Assembly: GCF_003797185.1 (NCBI RefSeq)
Contig: NZ_RKMH01000010.1
Span: forward strand, 62,001-126,000
Source of the DNA: Gordonia oryzae
GTDB lineage: Bacteria; Actinomycetota; Actinomycetes; Mycobacteriales; Mycobacteriaceae
Direction: 5' to 3'
Length of the DNA stretch: 64,000 bases
Positions 53,202 to 62,596 of this stretch are shown one piece after another (the first letter of the stretch is position 1; each line of letters starts with the position of its first letter). The position numbers and the translations under genes are program-made. The notes beneath the pieces were generated by a model, which was not told the origin of the DNA, made no database searches, and saw nothing but the letters and a program-made list of their open reading frames with translations.

Positions 53202-54329
53202 TCAGTAGTCGTCGTCGCCGTAGACGATCATGCCGCGAATGTTCTTGCCCGACAGCATGTCATCGTAGGCCTCGTTGATCTGATCCTGTCGGTAGGTGGT
53301 GGTGATCAGATCCGAGAGGTTCAGCCGCCCGGCCCGATACTCGCGCAACAGGTTCGGGATCTGGGTACGCGGGCCGGTCCCGCCGAAGATCGCACCCTGG
53401 ACCCGCTTCTGCAGCAAGGTCAGCTCAAACAGGTTGAGCTTGACGTCCATCGAGGCGAAGTTGCCCATGCCGGTGACGACCACCTGGCCACCCTTGCCGG
53501 TCAGGCTCAACGCCGGCGCGATGATATCGCCGAAGATCTCGCCGACGGTGATCACCGTGGTGTTGGCCATCGTGCCCCACGTGATCTCGTTCAGAACCGG
53601 AGCGGCCTCCTCGATCGAGGCGAAGGTGTGTGTCGCTCCGAGCTTCTCGGCCATCTGCAGTTTGAACGGCACCGGGTCGATGGCGACCACGTAGCGCGCG
53701 CCGGCCGCGGCGGCACCCTGGACCGAGTTGATCCCGACGCCGCCGACGCCGATGACGACCACCGTGTCGCCGGTATGGGTGTCGCCGATCTCGACGGCCG
53801 ATCCCCATCCGGTGGCCACGCCGCAGCCGAGCAGCGCCGCCTCACGCAGCGGGATGTCGTCGGAGATCTTGACCAGCGATGCCTCGTTGACGGTGATGTA
53901 GGGCGCGAAGGTGCCGAGCAGACACATCGGCGTCAGTGGCGTGCCGTCAGCGGTGTGCAGGCGGTGGGTGTCATCAGCGATCGACAGTCCCGTCAGCAGC
54001 CGTGCGCCCTCGTCGCAGATGTTCTGCAACCCGCGCGAGCACGGTTCGCAGGTGCCGCAGGCCGGGATGAATGCGGTGACGACGTGGTCACCTTCGGCCA
54101 ACCCCGTCACACCCGGACCGACCTTGGTGACCACTCCGGCGCCCTCGTGTCCGCCGAGCACCGGCATCGGTGACGGGCTATCACCGGTGCGCAGGTGGTG
54201 GTCGGAATGGCACAGCCCGGACGCGGCCAAGCGCACCTGGACCTCGCCGGCGACCGGGTCGCCGACCTCGATCTCCTCGATCTGCCACGGTTGTCCGGCT
54301 TCGCGCAGGATCGCGCCCTTGGTTCTCAT
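53202..54329 (-). CDS. NDMA-dependent-type zinc alcohol dehydrogenase
   Basis: 375 residues from ATG 54329, with an AAGGGGTAG ribosome site. It is a class III-like MDR enzyme with catalytic-zinc residues Cys40 and His61-Glu62, and structural cysteines at 91, 94, 97 and 105. The insertion TPMCLLGTFAPYITVNEASLVKI is typical of longer dehydrogenases, and the Rossmann motif is VIGVGGVG. The pattern matches the actinobacterial group named for N,N-dimethyl-4-nitrosoaniline-dependent alcohol dehydrogenases, which keep NAD bound and may use mycofactocin as electron carrier; I do not see mycofactocin genes here. The substrate is unknown, but long-chain or terpenoid alcohols are typical. The gene is divergent from the MMPL transporter. 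Confidence 0.87.
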   Translation of the reverse strand: MRTKGAILREAGQPWQIEEIEVGDPVAGEVQVRLAASGLCHSDHHLRTGDSPSPMPVLGGHEGAGVVTKVGPGVTGLAEGDHVVTAFIPACGTCEPCSRGLQNICDEGARLLTGLSIADDTHRLHTADGTPLTPMCLLGTFAPYITVNEASLVKISDDIPLREAALLGCGVATGWGSAVEIGDTHTGDTVVVIGVGGVGINSVQGAAAAGARYVVAIDPVPFKLQMAEKLGATHTFASIEEAAPVLNEITWGTMANTTVITVGEIFGDIIAPALSLTGKGGQVVVTGMGNFASMDVKLNLFELTLLQKRVQGAIFGGTGPRTQIPNLLREYRAGRLNLSDLITTTYRQDQINEAYDDMLSGKNIRGMIVYGDDDY

Positions 54330-54467
54330 GGTTCTACCCCTTCTCGTCACAGTCTGATGCTCCGGTCGCCATCGTCGTCCATCCATGCGCGTCTCGGCAT
54401 GGCTTTCGCAAGATAGGCTCCGGCGCAATACATCTGCACAGCAACTGGCCTTGCCGCCACCGCGATA

Positions 54468-54481
54468 GGTACGCAAGTACC
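54468..54481. promoter_or_regulatory. Short palindrome between dehydrogenase and MMPL genes
   Basis: GGTAC, four bases GCAA, GTACC: perfect five-base arms in the 238-base divergent promoter region, 87 bases before the MMPL start. It could be a regulator site; there is no second copy seen in the window. Confidence 0.3.
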
Positions 54482-54567
54482 GACGCGGACGGTGCGCCGG
54501 TCACCAGGACCACTCCGATCTGGCCGCGGCACCGAATGGCTTGGCGGACTCGTGAAAGGATGACCGC

Positions 54568-56790
54568 ATGGCCAGTTCGGAAATGCCCGACTCTCAACCT
54601 TCCCGGCTCTCATTCCTGCGCTGGCTGATCCCGGCGATGCTGATCCTGGTGTGGCTGATCATCGGCGGGGGGCTCGGACCGTTCGCCGGGAAGCTCGCCT
54701 CGGTCTCGACCAACGACAACACCGCGTTCCTCCCGGCCTCGGCAGAGTCGACCCAGGTCAACGATCAACTGTCCCGGTTCCAGGACACCACCGAGATCCC
54801 CGCGATCGTGATCGCGGTCCGCGACTCGGGAATCACCGCCGCCGACCGCGCCTACCTCACCGAGCAGACCCAGCGTCTGCAGGGCACAGAAGGCTTTGGA
54901 TCGGCATTCTCGCCGGTCATCGGCTCCAAGGACGGCAAGGGCGCCGAAGTCTTCATCCCGATCTCCACCAAGGGCGAGCCCGCCGACACCGTCAAGACGT
55001 TGCGGGACTCGCTGGCCAATCCACCCAACGGCCTCGAGGTCAAGGTCACCGGGCCGGCCGGGCAGGTCGCCGACCTCGGCGAGGCGTTCGCCGGCATCGA
55101 CGGTCTGCTGCTGCTGGTGGCCGGTGCCGTCGTCGTGCTCATCCTCGTCGTCGTCTACCGAAGTCCGATCCTGCCGTTCGTCGTACTCATCTCGGCGGTC
55201 TTCGCGCTCGGCCTGGCGTCGGGAGCGGTGTACTTCGCCGCCGACCAGGGCTTGCTCGAACTCAACGGGCAGAGCCAGGGCATCCTGTTCATCCTGGTCT
55301 TCGGCGCCGCCACCGACTACGCGCTGCTGCTGGTGTCCCGGTTCCGGGAGGAACTGATGCACACCGCCGACAAGTACACGGCGCTGCGCCGGGCGTGGCG
55401 AGCCACCATCGAGCCGGTGTCGGCCTCGGCGGGCACGGTCATCCTCGGCGTGCTGTGCCTGCTGTTCTCCGACCTCAATTCCAACCGCAGCCTCGGACCG
55501 GTTGCCGCCCTCGGGATCGTCGCCTCGTTCCTGGCATCGATGACCTTCTTGCCCGCCGTCCTGGCACTGCTCGGCCGGGCCGCGTTCTGGCCGTTGCGCC
55601 CGAACCTGGTCGAGACCGCACACCCTGCAAACACCGACTCCGACAACACCAAGTCCGGCGCCATCAGCGCCGACTTCGACGACACCACCTCGAACACCCA
55701 TCGCTTCTGGTACGCGATCGCCCAGTGGGTCGCGGCGCGCCCCCGTACCGTGTGGATCGCAACGTTGATCCTGCTGGTCGTCGGTGCTTCGTTCGCCCCG
55801 ATGTTCAAGGCCGACGGCATCGCCCAGACCGACTTCTTCCTCGGTGACGTCGATTCGGTTGCCGGCGCGCAATTGCAGGCACAGCATTTCGACGCCGGTG
55901 CCGGCACCCCGACGTGGATTCTCACCCGAGCCGATCACGCCGACGAGGTGGTCACCGCGACTCGCGGTGTCGACGGTGTCGCACAGGTCAGTGTGCTCAG
56001 CACCAACGGCGCCCCCGTCGTCCGCGACGGCGAGGTCGCGGTGCAGGCCACCTTGTCGGACAACGCCGAGTCCCTCGCCGCGCAGGACACCGTCGAACGC
56101 ATCCGCACCGAAGTGCATGCGATTGAGGGGGCCGATGCGAAGGTCGGTGGTATGACGGCTGTCGACCTCGATACCCGCACCACCGCGATCCACGATCGCA
56201 ATCTGATCATCCCGATCGTGCTCATGGTGGTCCTGGCAGTGCTGATCCTGTTGCTGCGCAGCATCCTCGCACCGGTGTTGCTACTGGTGACCACGGTATT
56301 GTCGTTCGCGACCACGCTCGGTGTGGCGGCCCTGCTCTTCAACGGCCCCTTCGGTTTTCCCGGTGCCGACCCGGTGGTCCCGTTGTTCGCATTCGTGTTC
56401 CTCGTCGCCCTGGGCATCGACTACAACATCTTCCTGATGACCCGGGTGCGTGAGGAGTCGATCAGGCACGGCACCCGCGCCGGCATCATCCGTGGGTTGA
56501 CCTCGACCGGAGGCGTCATCACCTCTGCCGGTGTTGTTCTCGCCGCCACCTTCGCGGCGCTGGCAGTGATCCCGCTGCTATTTCTCGCGCAGGTCGCCTT
56601 CCTCGTGGCCTTCGGCGTTCTCGTCGACACGCTGATCGTGCGGACCCTACTCGTCCCCGCCCTGTCGCTCGACATTGGTCGCCGTATCTGGTGGCCAAGT
56701 AGCCTGTCCCACAAGAGATCCGAGTCCGACGAGAGTTCCGCCGATCCGGTCGCCACCGGCACCTCGTCGGCGGCGGGGAGTACTTCCTGA
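54568..56790 (+). CDS. MMPL/RND family transporter, short form
   Basis: 740 residues, shorter than MmpL3-type proteins and typical of the actinobacterial SSD/MMPL branch found in antibiotic and lipid loci. Twelve membrane segments are arranged as two repeats with one outside domain each: FNPxx-type start WLIPAMLILVWLIIGG, AATDYALLLVSRFREEL (first Asp-Tyr pair), and ALGIDYNIFLMTRVREES (second Asp-Tyr pair). Both proton-relay pairs are intact, so active proton-coupled export is likely. The tail is short and Ser-rich. No mmpS or biosynthetic cluster is adjacent; the substrate is unknown, possibly a small lipid or toxic compound. ATG 54568 has a GAAAGGATG site upstream. Confidence 0.9.
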   Translation: MASSEMPDSQPSRLSFLRWLIPAMLILVWLIIGGGLGPFAGKLASVSTNDNTAFLPASAESTQVNDQLSRFQDTTEIPAIVIAVRDSGITAADRAYLTEQTQRLQGTEGFGSAFSPVIGSKDGKGAEVFIPISTKGEPADTVKTLRDSLANPPNGLEVKVTGPAGQVADLGEAFAGIDGLLLLVAGAVVVLILVVVYRSPILPFVVLISAVFALGLASGAVYFAADQGLLELNGQSQGILFILVFGAATDYALLLVSRFREELMHTADKYTALRRAWRATIEPVSASAGTVILGVLCLLFSDLNSNRSLGPVAALGIVASFLASMTFLPAVLALLGRAAFWPLRPNLVETAHPANTDSDNTKSGAISADFDDTTSNTHRFWYAIAQWVAARPRTVWIATLILLVVGASFAPMFKADGIAQTDFFLGDVDSVAGAQLQAQHFDAGAGTPTWILTRADHADEVVTATRGVDGVAQVSVLSTNGAPVVRDGEVAVQATLSDNAESLAAQDTVERIRTEVHAIEGADAKVGGMTAVDLDTRTTAIHDRNLIIPIVLMVVLAVLILLLRSILAPVLLLVTTVLSFATTLGVAALLFNGPFGFPGADPVVPLFAFVFLVALGIDYNIFLMTRVREESIRHGTRAGIIRGLTSTGGVITSAGVVLAATFAALAVIPLLFLAQVAFLVAFGVLVDTLIVRTLLVPALSLDIGRRIWWPSSLSHKRSESDESSADPVATGTSSAAGSTS

Positions 56791-56805
56791 AGCGTTACGC
56801 GATTT

Positions 56806-56822
56806 CCCGCCGAACCGGCGGG
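56806..56822 (+). terminator. Small hairpin after the MMPL gene
   Basis: CCCGCC, GAAC, CGGCGGG shortly after the stop codon. The stem is short, so the call is tentative. Confidence 0.4.
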
Positions 56823-56871
56823 TAACCCGATAGCGTCGGCCTCACCGCTCCGGGAAAGCAGGTCACCAACG

Positions 56872-57690
56872 ATGACGCTCGCCGAGCACTCCGCCCCGAC
56901 GCGGGCCGAGTTCTCCTCGATGCGTCGCGGCGACTGAACTAGGACTCGTTTTGCGTTGCGGTTGCTCGTGAAAGGCAATGGGCGGTTCTGGGATCCAGCC
57001 GCGATCGACTGCGGCGGTGACGCCGAGGACCGGCACGCGATCACCGACGAGCAACGACGGAGCGCAACGTTTCTGGTCGGTCGGTTCATCGCGGGTGAAG
57101 AAGCCGTTACCCACGACATCCAGCCGTTCAAGACGACGATGGCCGAGGGGCGCTTCGGCCTGCACGTCCTCGACCACGATCCGTCCGCGCTCAATCAGAT
57201 CCGTGCCAGGGTCACCTACAACCATGTCATCGAGGGGTCGCCGGCGGTGACGGGCCATCACGCGCGTGGCAGACCCTGTGCACCCGGCACGGCATCTTCG
57301 CCGGCATGCAGCGGCTGATCCGGTTCATCGGCGACGACGAGCGGCGCCGCATGGCGTGGGGAACCTTCATCTGCCGTCCTCATGTGGCCGCCGACGACTC
57401 GTTGTGGGAGGCGATCAACACGCGGATGGGCGGGCTGATTCGTTGGCGCCGGGCATGATCACGTGGGTCAACGAGCAGTTCGACGAGCAGCCGTTCGGCC
57501 TGGACAACAACGAGTTCCTCACCTACGCCGCCGACCGGGCACGGCGACGGCTACCTGCGATCGAGTCGGCCCGCGGGCGCGACGTCGACGAAATCGATCT
57601 CGACCACTACCCTGCCGAACTCGAGGAGCGGTTCGGTGAGGAGGCCGAAGCGCTCGGCACCGTAGCGCCGACCCCCGATGACAAACGACT
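56872..57690 (+). pseudogene. Decayed R2-like ligand-binding oxidase (R2lox, Rv0233-like)
   Basis: Three frames read together give most of an R2lox/ribonucleotide-reductase-beta-like protein. Lesions: the start region (MTLAEHSAPTRAEFSS) runs into TGA at 56935 through a lost base, with a TGG-to-TAG change just after, then RLLVKGNGRFWDP resumes. [16 protein letters not shown] keeps the first metal Glu, but after [10 protein letters not shown] about 55 residues are missing, including the E-x-x-H helix. YNHVIEG keeps another Glu. A frameshift then moves to [15 protein letters not shown], and [10 protein letters not shown] shows Arg where the last His ligand should be. Another frameshift precedes ITWVNEQFDEQPFGLDNNEF. 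R2lox carries a Mn/Fe site for a two-electron oxidation; this copy cannot bind it. In M. tuberculosis the intact gene lies in the aftD neighbourhood. Confidence 0.88.
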
Positions 57691-57705
57691 AGAACACGTT
57701 CTAGT
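57688..57705. promoter_or_regulatory. KstR-type operator
   Basis: ACTAGAAC-AC-GTTCTAGT, perfect eight-base arms around two bases. It fits the published KstR consensus TNNAACNNGTTNNA with the extended TAGAAC/GTTCTA form that controls cholesterol-degradation genes in mycolic-acid actinomycetes. It lies 2 bases before GTG 57708. A TAGTCT that could be a -10 box (57702-57707) overlaps its right arm, so a bound repressor would block transcription. Confidence 0.85.
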
Positions 57706-57707
57706 CT

Positions 57708-58571
57708 GTGGGGGTGGATGTCTCCTTTGACGCGACCCGACGCGAGCTGACGACCGACAAGGGCGTGCTGCGCTACCACGAGGCCGGCGCGGCCGATGCT
57801 CCGCCGCTGATCCTGCTCCACGGCTCCGGCCCGGGCGTGACCGGATGGCGCAATTACCGCGGAAATCTCGGCTTCTTCGCCCAGACCCATCACTGCTACG
57901 TCCTCGAGTTCCCCGGCTTCGGGGTCAGCGATGCGTGGGAGGGCATGCCGGTGCTCACCGCAGGCAAGTCGGTGATCACCTTCATGGACGCACTCGGGAT
58001 CGCCTCGGCACCGATGATCGGCAACTCGATGGGCGGCGTCGTCGGGGTGAACCTGGCCATCCGCCAACCCGATCGCGTCGAGAAGCTGGTAACCATCGGC
58101 GGCGTCGGCCCTAACCTGTTCAGCCCCAGCCCGAGCGAAGGTCTCCGTCTCCTGCAGGAATTCGCCGACGACCCCGATCGCGACAAACTGGTCCGCTGGC
58201 TGACCGCGATGGTCTACGACCGCACCCTGGTCACCGAGGAACTCATCAGTGAGCGCTGGGAGGTGGCGATGAATCCCGACGCCTTGGCCACAGCCCGAAC
58301 AATGTACGGCTCAGCATCTTTCGAGATGCAACAGCAGTTCCTGGCGAGCGCCGACATTCCGCCGTACTGGGCGATGATGCACAAGATCTCCTGCCCGACC
58401 CTGCTCACCTGGGGTCGCGACGACCGCGTCAGTCCCCCCGACATGGCGCTGGCGCCGATGCGGCTGATCCCCGACGCACAACTGCACATCTTTCCGCGGT
58501 GTGGCCACTGGGTGATGATCGAGGCCAAGGAGGCCTTCGAGGCCACGGTGGCGGCGTTCCTGGCGAGCTGA
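57708..58571 (+). CDS. Alpha/beta hydrolase, meta-cleavage-product (C-C) hydrolase type, KstR-controlled
   Basis: 287 residues from GTG 57708; GTG 57714 (VDVSFDATRREL) is equally possible and would suit a leaderless transcript. The fold and catalytic triad fit the HsaD/BphD branch: LLHGSGPGVTGWRNYRGNL oxyanion region, nucleophile Ser107 in GNSMGG, Asp239 in GRDDRVSP and His267 in CGHWVMIEAKEAF. The stretch MVYDRTLVTEELISERW is also close to HsaD. HsaD splits a carbon-carbon bond in the seco-steroid from cholesterol ring A/B degradation. This may be a paralogue acting on a related steroid or aromatic product, since the other hsa genes are not adjacent. The KstR operator directly upstream supports a steroid-catabolic role. 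Confidence 0.85.
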   Translation: MGVDVSFDATRRELTTDKGVLRYHEAGAADAPPLILLHGSGPGVTGWRNYRGNLGFFAQTHHCYVLEFPGFGVSDAWEGMPVLTAGKSVITFMDALGIASAPMIGNSMGGVVGVNLAIRQPDRVEKLVTIGGVGPNLFSPSPSEGLRLLQEFADDPDRDKLVRWLTAMVYDRTLVTEELISERWEVAMNPDALATARTMYGSASFEMQQQFLASADIPPYWAMMHKISCPTLLTWGRDDRVSPPDMALAPMRLIPDAQLHIFPRCGHWVMIEAKEAFEATVAAFLAS

Positions 58572-58762
58572 CCTGCCGTTTCGCCTGTTGATCTACTCGG
58601 GAAGCGGTTCCGGCGAGGGATTCTGGTCACAACCTTCTGCAATGGCGAGGATGTGCGGACCCAGTTGTCACCCGGCCGCTTTGTCAGCGGCAAGCACCAT
58701 TCGTACCGCGACGCGCCGAGCAGCCGCGGCAAAAGGAGTGCGCCGGGTGCGTAGATCGCGGC

Positions 58763-59071
58763 GTGCTGTGGTCATGTGCCCTCCTGTCGATCATCGCCGT
58801 TCTGACCGCCGTGCCAAATGCGATCCGTTCGGCGGCAACTCAGCCGGCTTCGGCCAAGGCACGCGCCGTGGCCACGCTGGAGACCGCACGGGCGGCGAGA
58901 GCTGCAATGTGCACACTCGCCAACGCCGGCCGTGTACTCCACGCACACCCGGCATTGGCTCAGTTGCGCCTGGTCCAGGCAGCGCCGTATGGCACCAGGC
59001 TGGTGTTGTCGGTGGGTGATGCTGCGCACGTGGGCGATTCGGCTGCCGTACAAGTGGCCGACGACGACTGA
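58763..59071 (+). CDS. Possible small exported protein, doubtful
   Basis: 102 codons from GTG 58763 with a hydrophobic start (MLWSCALLSIIAVLTAVPNAIRSA), then an Ala/Arg-rich stretch, ending DAAHVGDSAAVQVADDD. The hydrophobic start followed by a small Ala-rich domain would fit a secreted or pilin-like protein, but I recognise no family and see no good ribosome site. It may be chance in GC-rich DNA. The rest of the 550-base gap between the hydrolase and the fadB terminator shows nothing else I can support. Confidence 0.25.
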   Translation: MLWSCALLSIIAVLTAVPNAIRSAATQPASAKARAVATLETARAARAAMCTLANAGRVLHAHPALAQLRLVQAAPYGTRLVLSVGDAAHVGDSAAVQVADDD

Positions 59072-59121
59072 CGCAACGGTTGCCGCCGACGACACCCAGA
59101 GATTTGCTGCGAACGAAAGCA

Positions 59122-59153
59122 AAAGTGGGGGAAGAAGATTCTTCCCCCACTTT
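59122..59153 (-). terminator. Perfect hairpin terminator after fadB
   Basis: Fifteen-base perfect arms AAAGTGGGGGAAGAA and TTCTTCCCCCACTTT around GA, 28 bases past the fadB stop on the minus strand. Because it starts and ends with A/T runs it can work in both directions. Confidence 0.92.
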
Positions 59154-59180
59154 CACGTATCGCTCAGCTCATCAAGCGGC

Positions 59181-61352
59181 TCAGTACTTCTCGCCCTTGT
59201 TGGCCTTCTCCACCAGCGAGGCCGGCGGCTCGAACTGCGCGCCGTACTTCTTGGCCAGTTCGCGCGAGCGTTCGACGAAGCCGGCCAGGCCGCCTTCGTA
59301 CTGGTTCATGTACTGCACCACACCGCCGGTCCAGGCCGGGAAGCCGATGCCGAAGATCGAGCCGATGTTGGCGTCGGGCACCGAGGTGATGACGCCTTCC
59401 TCGATGCAGCGCGCGGTCTCGACGGCCTCGGCAAACAGCATGCGCTCCTTGAGGTCCTCCAGGGACTGCTGGCTGCTGCCGGAGTCGAACTTCTCCCGCA
59501 GACCCGGCCACAGCTGCACGCGCTTGCCGTTCTCGTCATACTCGTAGAACCCGGCGCCGTCCTTCTTGCCGGTACGGCCGTGCTCGACGAGGTAGTCGAT
59601 GACGGCGAACGATCCGTGCTGCGGAAATTCCTTGCCCTCCGCTTCGGCGGCGGCCTGGGATTCCTTGCGGATCTTCTGCATCAGAATGAGATTCAGCTCG
59701 TCGGACAGCTGCAGCGGTGCGGCCGGATAACCGGCCTGGGTGCCGGCGTGCTCGACCAGTGCCGGCTCCACACCCTCGCCGACGGCCGCGATGGCCTCGT
59801 TGATGAAGGTACCGATGACCCGGCTGGTGAAGAACCCGCGGCTGTCGTTGACCACGATCGGGGTCTTGCGGATCTGCAGGGTGTAGTCGATTACCTTGGC
59901 CAGCACCGCATCCGAGGTCTTCTCACCGCGGATGATCTCCACCAGCGGCATCTTGTCGACCGGCGAGAAGAAGTGGATGCCGATGAAGTCCTCCTGGCGC
60001 TTGACGCCCTGGGCGAGGATCGTGATCGGCAGCGTCGAGGTGTTCGAGCCGAGCACCGCGTCGGGTTCGACGACGTCCTCGATCTCCTGGAACACCTTGT
60101 TCTTCACCTCGACCGACTCGAAGGCCGCCTCGATGACGAGGTCGACACCCTTGAAGTCCGCAGCATCGACGGTCGGCGTGATCCGCGCGAGCAGCGCGTC
60201 GCTCTTCTCCTGGGTGGTCTTGCCCCGCGAGAGCGCCTTCTGCTCGAGCTTCTCCGAGTAGCCCTTACCGCGCTTGGCTGCCTCGATGTCGACGTCCTTG
60301 AGGACGACCTCGATACCGGCCTTGGCCGAGACGTAGGCGATCGCCGCACCCATCATGCCCGCGCCGATGACGCCGACCTTCTTGGCGGTGTACTTGTCGT
60401 AACCTTCCGGCCGCGAGCCACCGTTGTTGATGTGCTGCAGGTCGAAGAAGAACGCCTTGATCATGTTCTGCGCGACCTGACCGGTCACCAGCGACACGAA
60501 ATAGCGGGTCTCGATGATGTCGGCGGTGTCGACATCGACGTAGGCGCCCTCGATGGCCGCGGCCAGGATGGCACGCGGAGCCGGCATGTTGGCACCCTTG
60601 ATCTGCTTGCGCAGGAGCGCCGGGAAGGCGGGCAGGTTGGCCGCCACCGACGGATTGCTGACCGCACCACCGGGCATCTTGTAGCCCTTGTCATCCCACG
60701 GCTGCACCGCTTCGGGGTTGGCCTTGATCCATTCCTTGGCGGCCGGCACCAGTTCTTCGACCGAGCCGACGAGTTCGTCGACAATTCCGGTCTCCTTGGC
60801 CTTGGCGGCGTTGAACCGCGGGCCCTGCAGGAGCACGTTCATCAGCGCGGCCTGGAAGCCGAGCAGACGCACGGTACGCACGACGCCACCGCCACCGGGC
60901 AGCAGGCCGAGAGTGACCTCGGGAAGGCCGATCTGCACGCCCTTGATGTCCGCGGCGATGCGGTGGTGGGTGTGTAGCGCAAGTTCGAGGCCGCCACCGA
61001 GTGCGGCACCGTTGATGGCCGAAACGACCGGCTTACCGAGGGTCTCGAGCCGACGCAGCACCTTCTTCATGCCGTTGGTGCGCTCGGTGATCGCCGTGGC
61101 GATCTCCTCTTTGGTCTGGGTCTGCTCGGCAGTCATGTCCTTGAGGTCGCCGCCGGCGAAGAAGGTCTTCTTCGCCGAGGTGAGCACGACACCGGTGATG
61201 TCGTCCTTCTCCGCCTCGAGACGATCGACCGTGGCGGCGATCGAGTCCATGAACGTCTGGTTCATGGTGTTGGCGCCCTGGCTCTTGTCGTCCATGGTCA
61301 GGATGACGATGCCGTCGGCATCCTTCTCCCAATTGATCATGTTGTCACTCAT
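59181..61352 (-). CDS. fadB: Fatty-acid oxidation complex alpha subunit FadB
   Basis: 723 residues from ATG 61352, with an AAAGGAAT ribosome site, like M. tuberculosis FadB (720, Rv0860). Two activities: an N-terminal enoyl-CoA hydratase domain (about 1-190) with the oxyanion loops FFAGGDL and GAALGGGLELAL and the Glu-bearing LPEVTLGLLPGGGG; and a 3-hydroxyacyl-CoA dehydrogenase domain with NAD motif GVIGAGMMG (from Gly330), SNTSTLPI and the catalytic GIHFFSPVDKMPLVEII histidine. A C-terminal dehydrogenase repeat follows. With FadA it forms the trifunctional complex of beta-oxidation. It is the second gene of the fadA-fadB operon (32-base gap) and is closed by a perfect hairpin. Confidence 0.96.
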   Translation of the reverse strand: MSDNMINWEKDADGIVILTMDDKSQGANTMNQTFMDSIAATVDRLEAEKDDITGVVLTSAKKTFFAGGDLKDMTAEQTQTKEEIATAITERTNGMKKVLRRLETLGKPVVSAINGAALGGGLELALHTHHRIAADIKGVQIGLPEVTLGLLPGGGGVVRTVRLLGFQAALMNVLLQGPRFNAAKAKETGIVDELVGSVEELVPAAKEWIKANPEAVQPWDDKGYKMPGGAVSNPSVAANLPAFPALLRKQIKGANMPAPRAILAAAIEGAYVDVDTADIIETRYFVSLVTGQVAQNMIKAFFFDLQHINNGGSRPEGYDKYTAKKVGVIGAGMMGAAIAYVSAKAGIEVVLKDVDIEAAKRGKGYSEKLEQKALSRGKTTQEKSDALLARITPTVDAADFKGVDLVIEAAFESVEVKNKVFQEIEDVVEPDAVLGSNTSTLPITILAQGVKRQEDFIGIHFFSPVDKMPLVEIIRGEKTSDAVLAKVIDYTLQIRKTPIVVNDSRGFFTSRVIGTFINEAIAAVGEGVEPALVEHAGTQAGYPAAPLQLSDELNLILMQKIRKESQAAAEAEGKEFPQHGSFAVIDYLVEHGRTGKKDGAGFYEYDENGKRVQLWPGLREKFDSGSSQQSLEDLKERMLFAEAVETARCIEEGVITSVPDANIGSIFGIGFPAWTGGVVQYMNQYEGGLAGFVERSRELAKKYGAQFEPPASLVEKANKGEKY

Positions 61353-61384
61353 GGTTTTCGCAGATTCCTTTGGTGATGTGGCCG

Positions 61385-62596
61385 TCAGAGACGCTCGATG
61401 ATGGTCGCGACGCCCATGCCGCCGCCGATGCACAGGGTGACCAGTCCGTAGCGACCGCCGGTGCGCTCGAGCTCGTCGAGGCAGGTACCGACGATCATCG
61501 CACCGGTCGCACCGAGCGGGTGGCCCATCGCGATCGCACCGCCGTTGACGTTGACCTTCTCGTGCGGGATCTTCAGATCCTTCATCCACTTCATGACGAC
61601 CGATGCGAACGCCTCGTTCAGCTCGAAGACATCGATGTCATCGACGGTCAGACCGGCCTTCTTCAGCGCCAACTCGGTCGCCGGGGTCGGACCCGTCAGC
61701 ATGATCGAGGGCTCCGAGCCAACCTCGGCGAAGGCCACGACGCGACCGCGCGGGGTCAGGCCGTTGCGCTTGCCGGCCGCCTCGTTGCCCAGCAGCACGA
61801 CCGCGGCACCGTCGACAATGCCGGAGCTGTTGCCACCAGTGTGGACGTGGTTGATCTTCTCGAGGAAGGGGTACTTCTGCATGATCACGTCGTCGAAGCC
61901 GACCATCTCAGCAAGCGCGGCGAAGGCGGGCTTGAGTTTGCCGAGCGATTCCACGGTGGTGCCCGGACGACGATGCTCGTCGTGATCGAGCACGATCACC
62001 CCATTGATGTCACGAACCGGAACCACCGACTTGGCGAAGTAACCACTCGCCCAGGCCTTCTCGGCGCGATTCTGCGACTCGACGGCGTAGCTGTCGACGT
62101 CCTCGCGGGTGAAGCCCTCGATGGTGGCGATGGTGTCGGCACCGATGCCCTGCGGGGTGATGTAGTGGTCATAGGCGGTCGCCGGGTCCATGAACAGGGC
62201 ACCGCCGTCGGAGCCCATCGGGACGCGGCTCATCGACTCCACACCGCCGGCCAGGACCAGATCGTCGAAGCCGGAGGCGACCTTTGACGCCGCCATGTTG
62301 GTGGCCTCCAGGCCCGAGGCGCAGAAGCGGTCGATTTGGGTGCCGGGGACGGTCTCGGGCAGACCGCTGTTGAGCGCCGCGGTGCGGGCGATGACGCCGC
62401 CCTGCTCACCGACCGGCGACACGACACCCAAGATCACGTCGTTGATCTCGGCCGGGTCGAGTCCCCCGTGCCGGGCGAGAACCTCATTGATGATCCCCGA
62501 TGCGAGATCAACCGGCTTGACGCTATGCAGCGCTCCGCCGCGCTGCTTGCCACGCGGCGTACGCAACGCCTCGTAGATGAATGCTTGATCGGCCAC
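61385..62596 (-). CDS. fadA: 3-ketoacyl-CoA thiolase FadA (beta subunit)
   Basis: 403 residues from GTG 62596, with AAAGGAA about 10 bases upstream; same length as M. tuberculosis FadA (Rv0859). Nucleophile Cys92 (DRFCASG), ELNEAFA histidine-equivalent motif, His359 in GHPLGATG and acid/base Cys389 in LCIGGGMG are present; the family's NEAF motif replaces the HEAF of fadA2, placing it in the classical degradative thiolase group. It releases acetyl-CoA and shortened acyl-CoA from the product of FadB and forms the complex with it. The promoter region is shared with a divergent regulator that has two TetR domains, a likely controller of this operon. Confidence 0.96.
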   Translation of the reverse strand: MADQAFIYEALRTPRGKQRGGALHSVKPVDLASGIINEVLARHGGLDPAEINDVILGVVSPVGEQGGVIARTAALNSGLPETVPGTQIDRFCASGLEATNMAASKVASGFDDLVLAGGVESMSRVPMGSDGGALFMDPATAYDHYITPQGIGADTIATIEGFTREDVDSYAVESQNRAEKAWASGYFAKSVVPVRDINGVIVLDHDEHRRPGTTVESLGKLKPAFAALAEMVGFDDVIMQKYPFLEKINHVHTGGNSSGIVDGAAVVLLGNEAAGKRNGLTPRGRVVAFAEVGSEPSIMLTGPTPATELALKKAGLTVDDIDVFELNEAFASVVMKWMKDLKIPHEKVNVNGGAIAMGHPLGATGAMIVGTCLDELERTGGRYGLVTLCIGGGMGVATIIERL

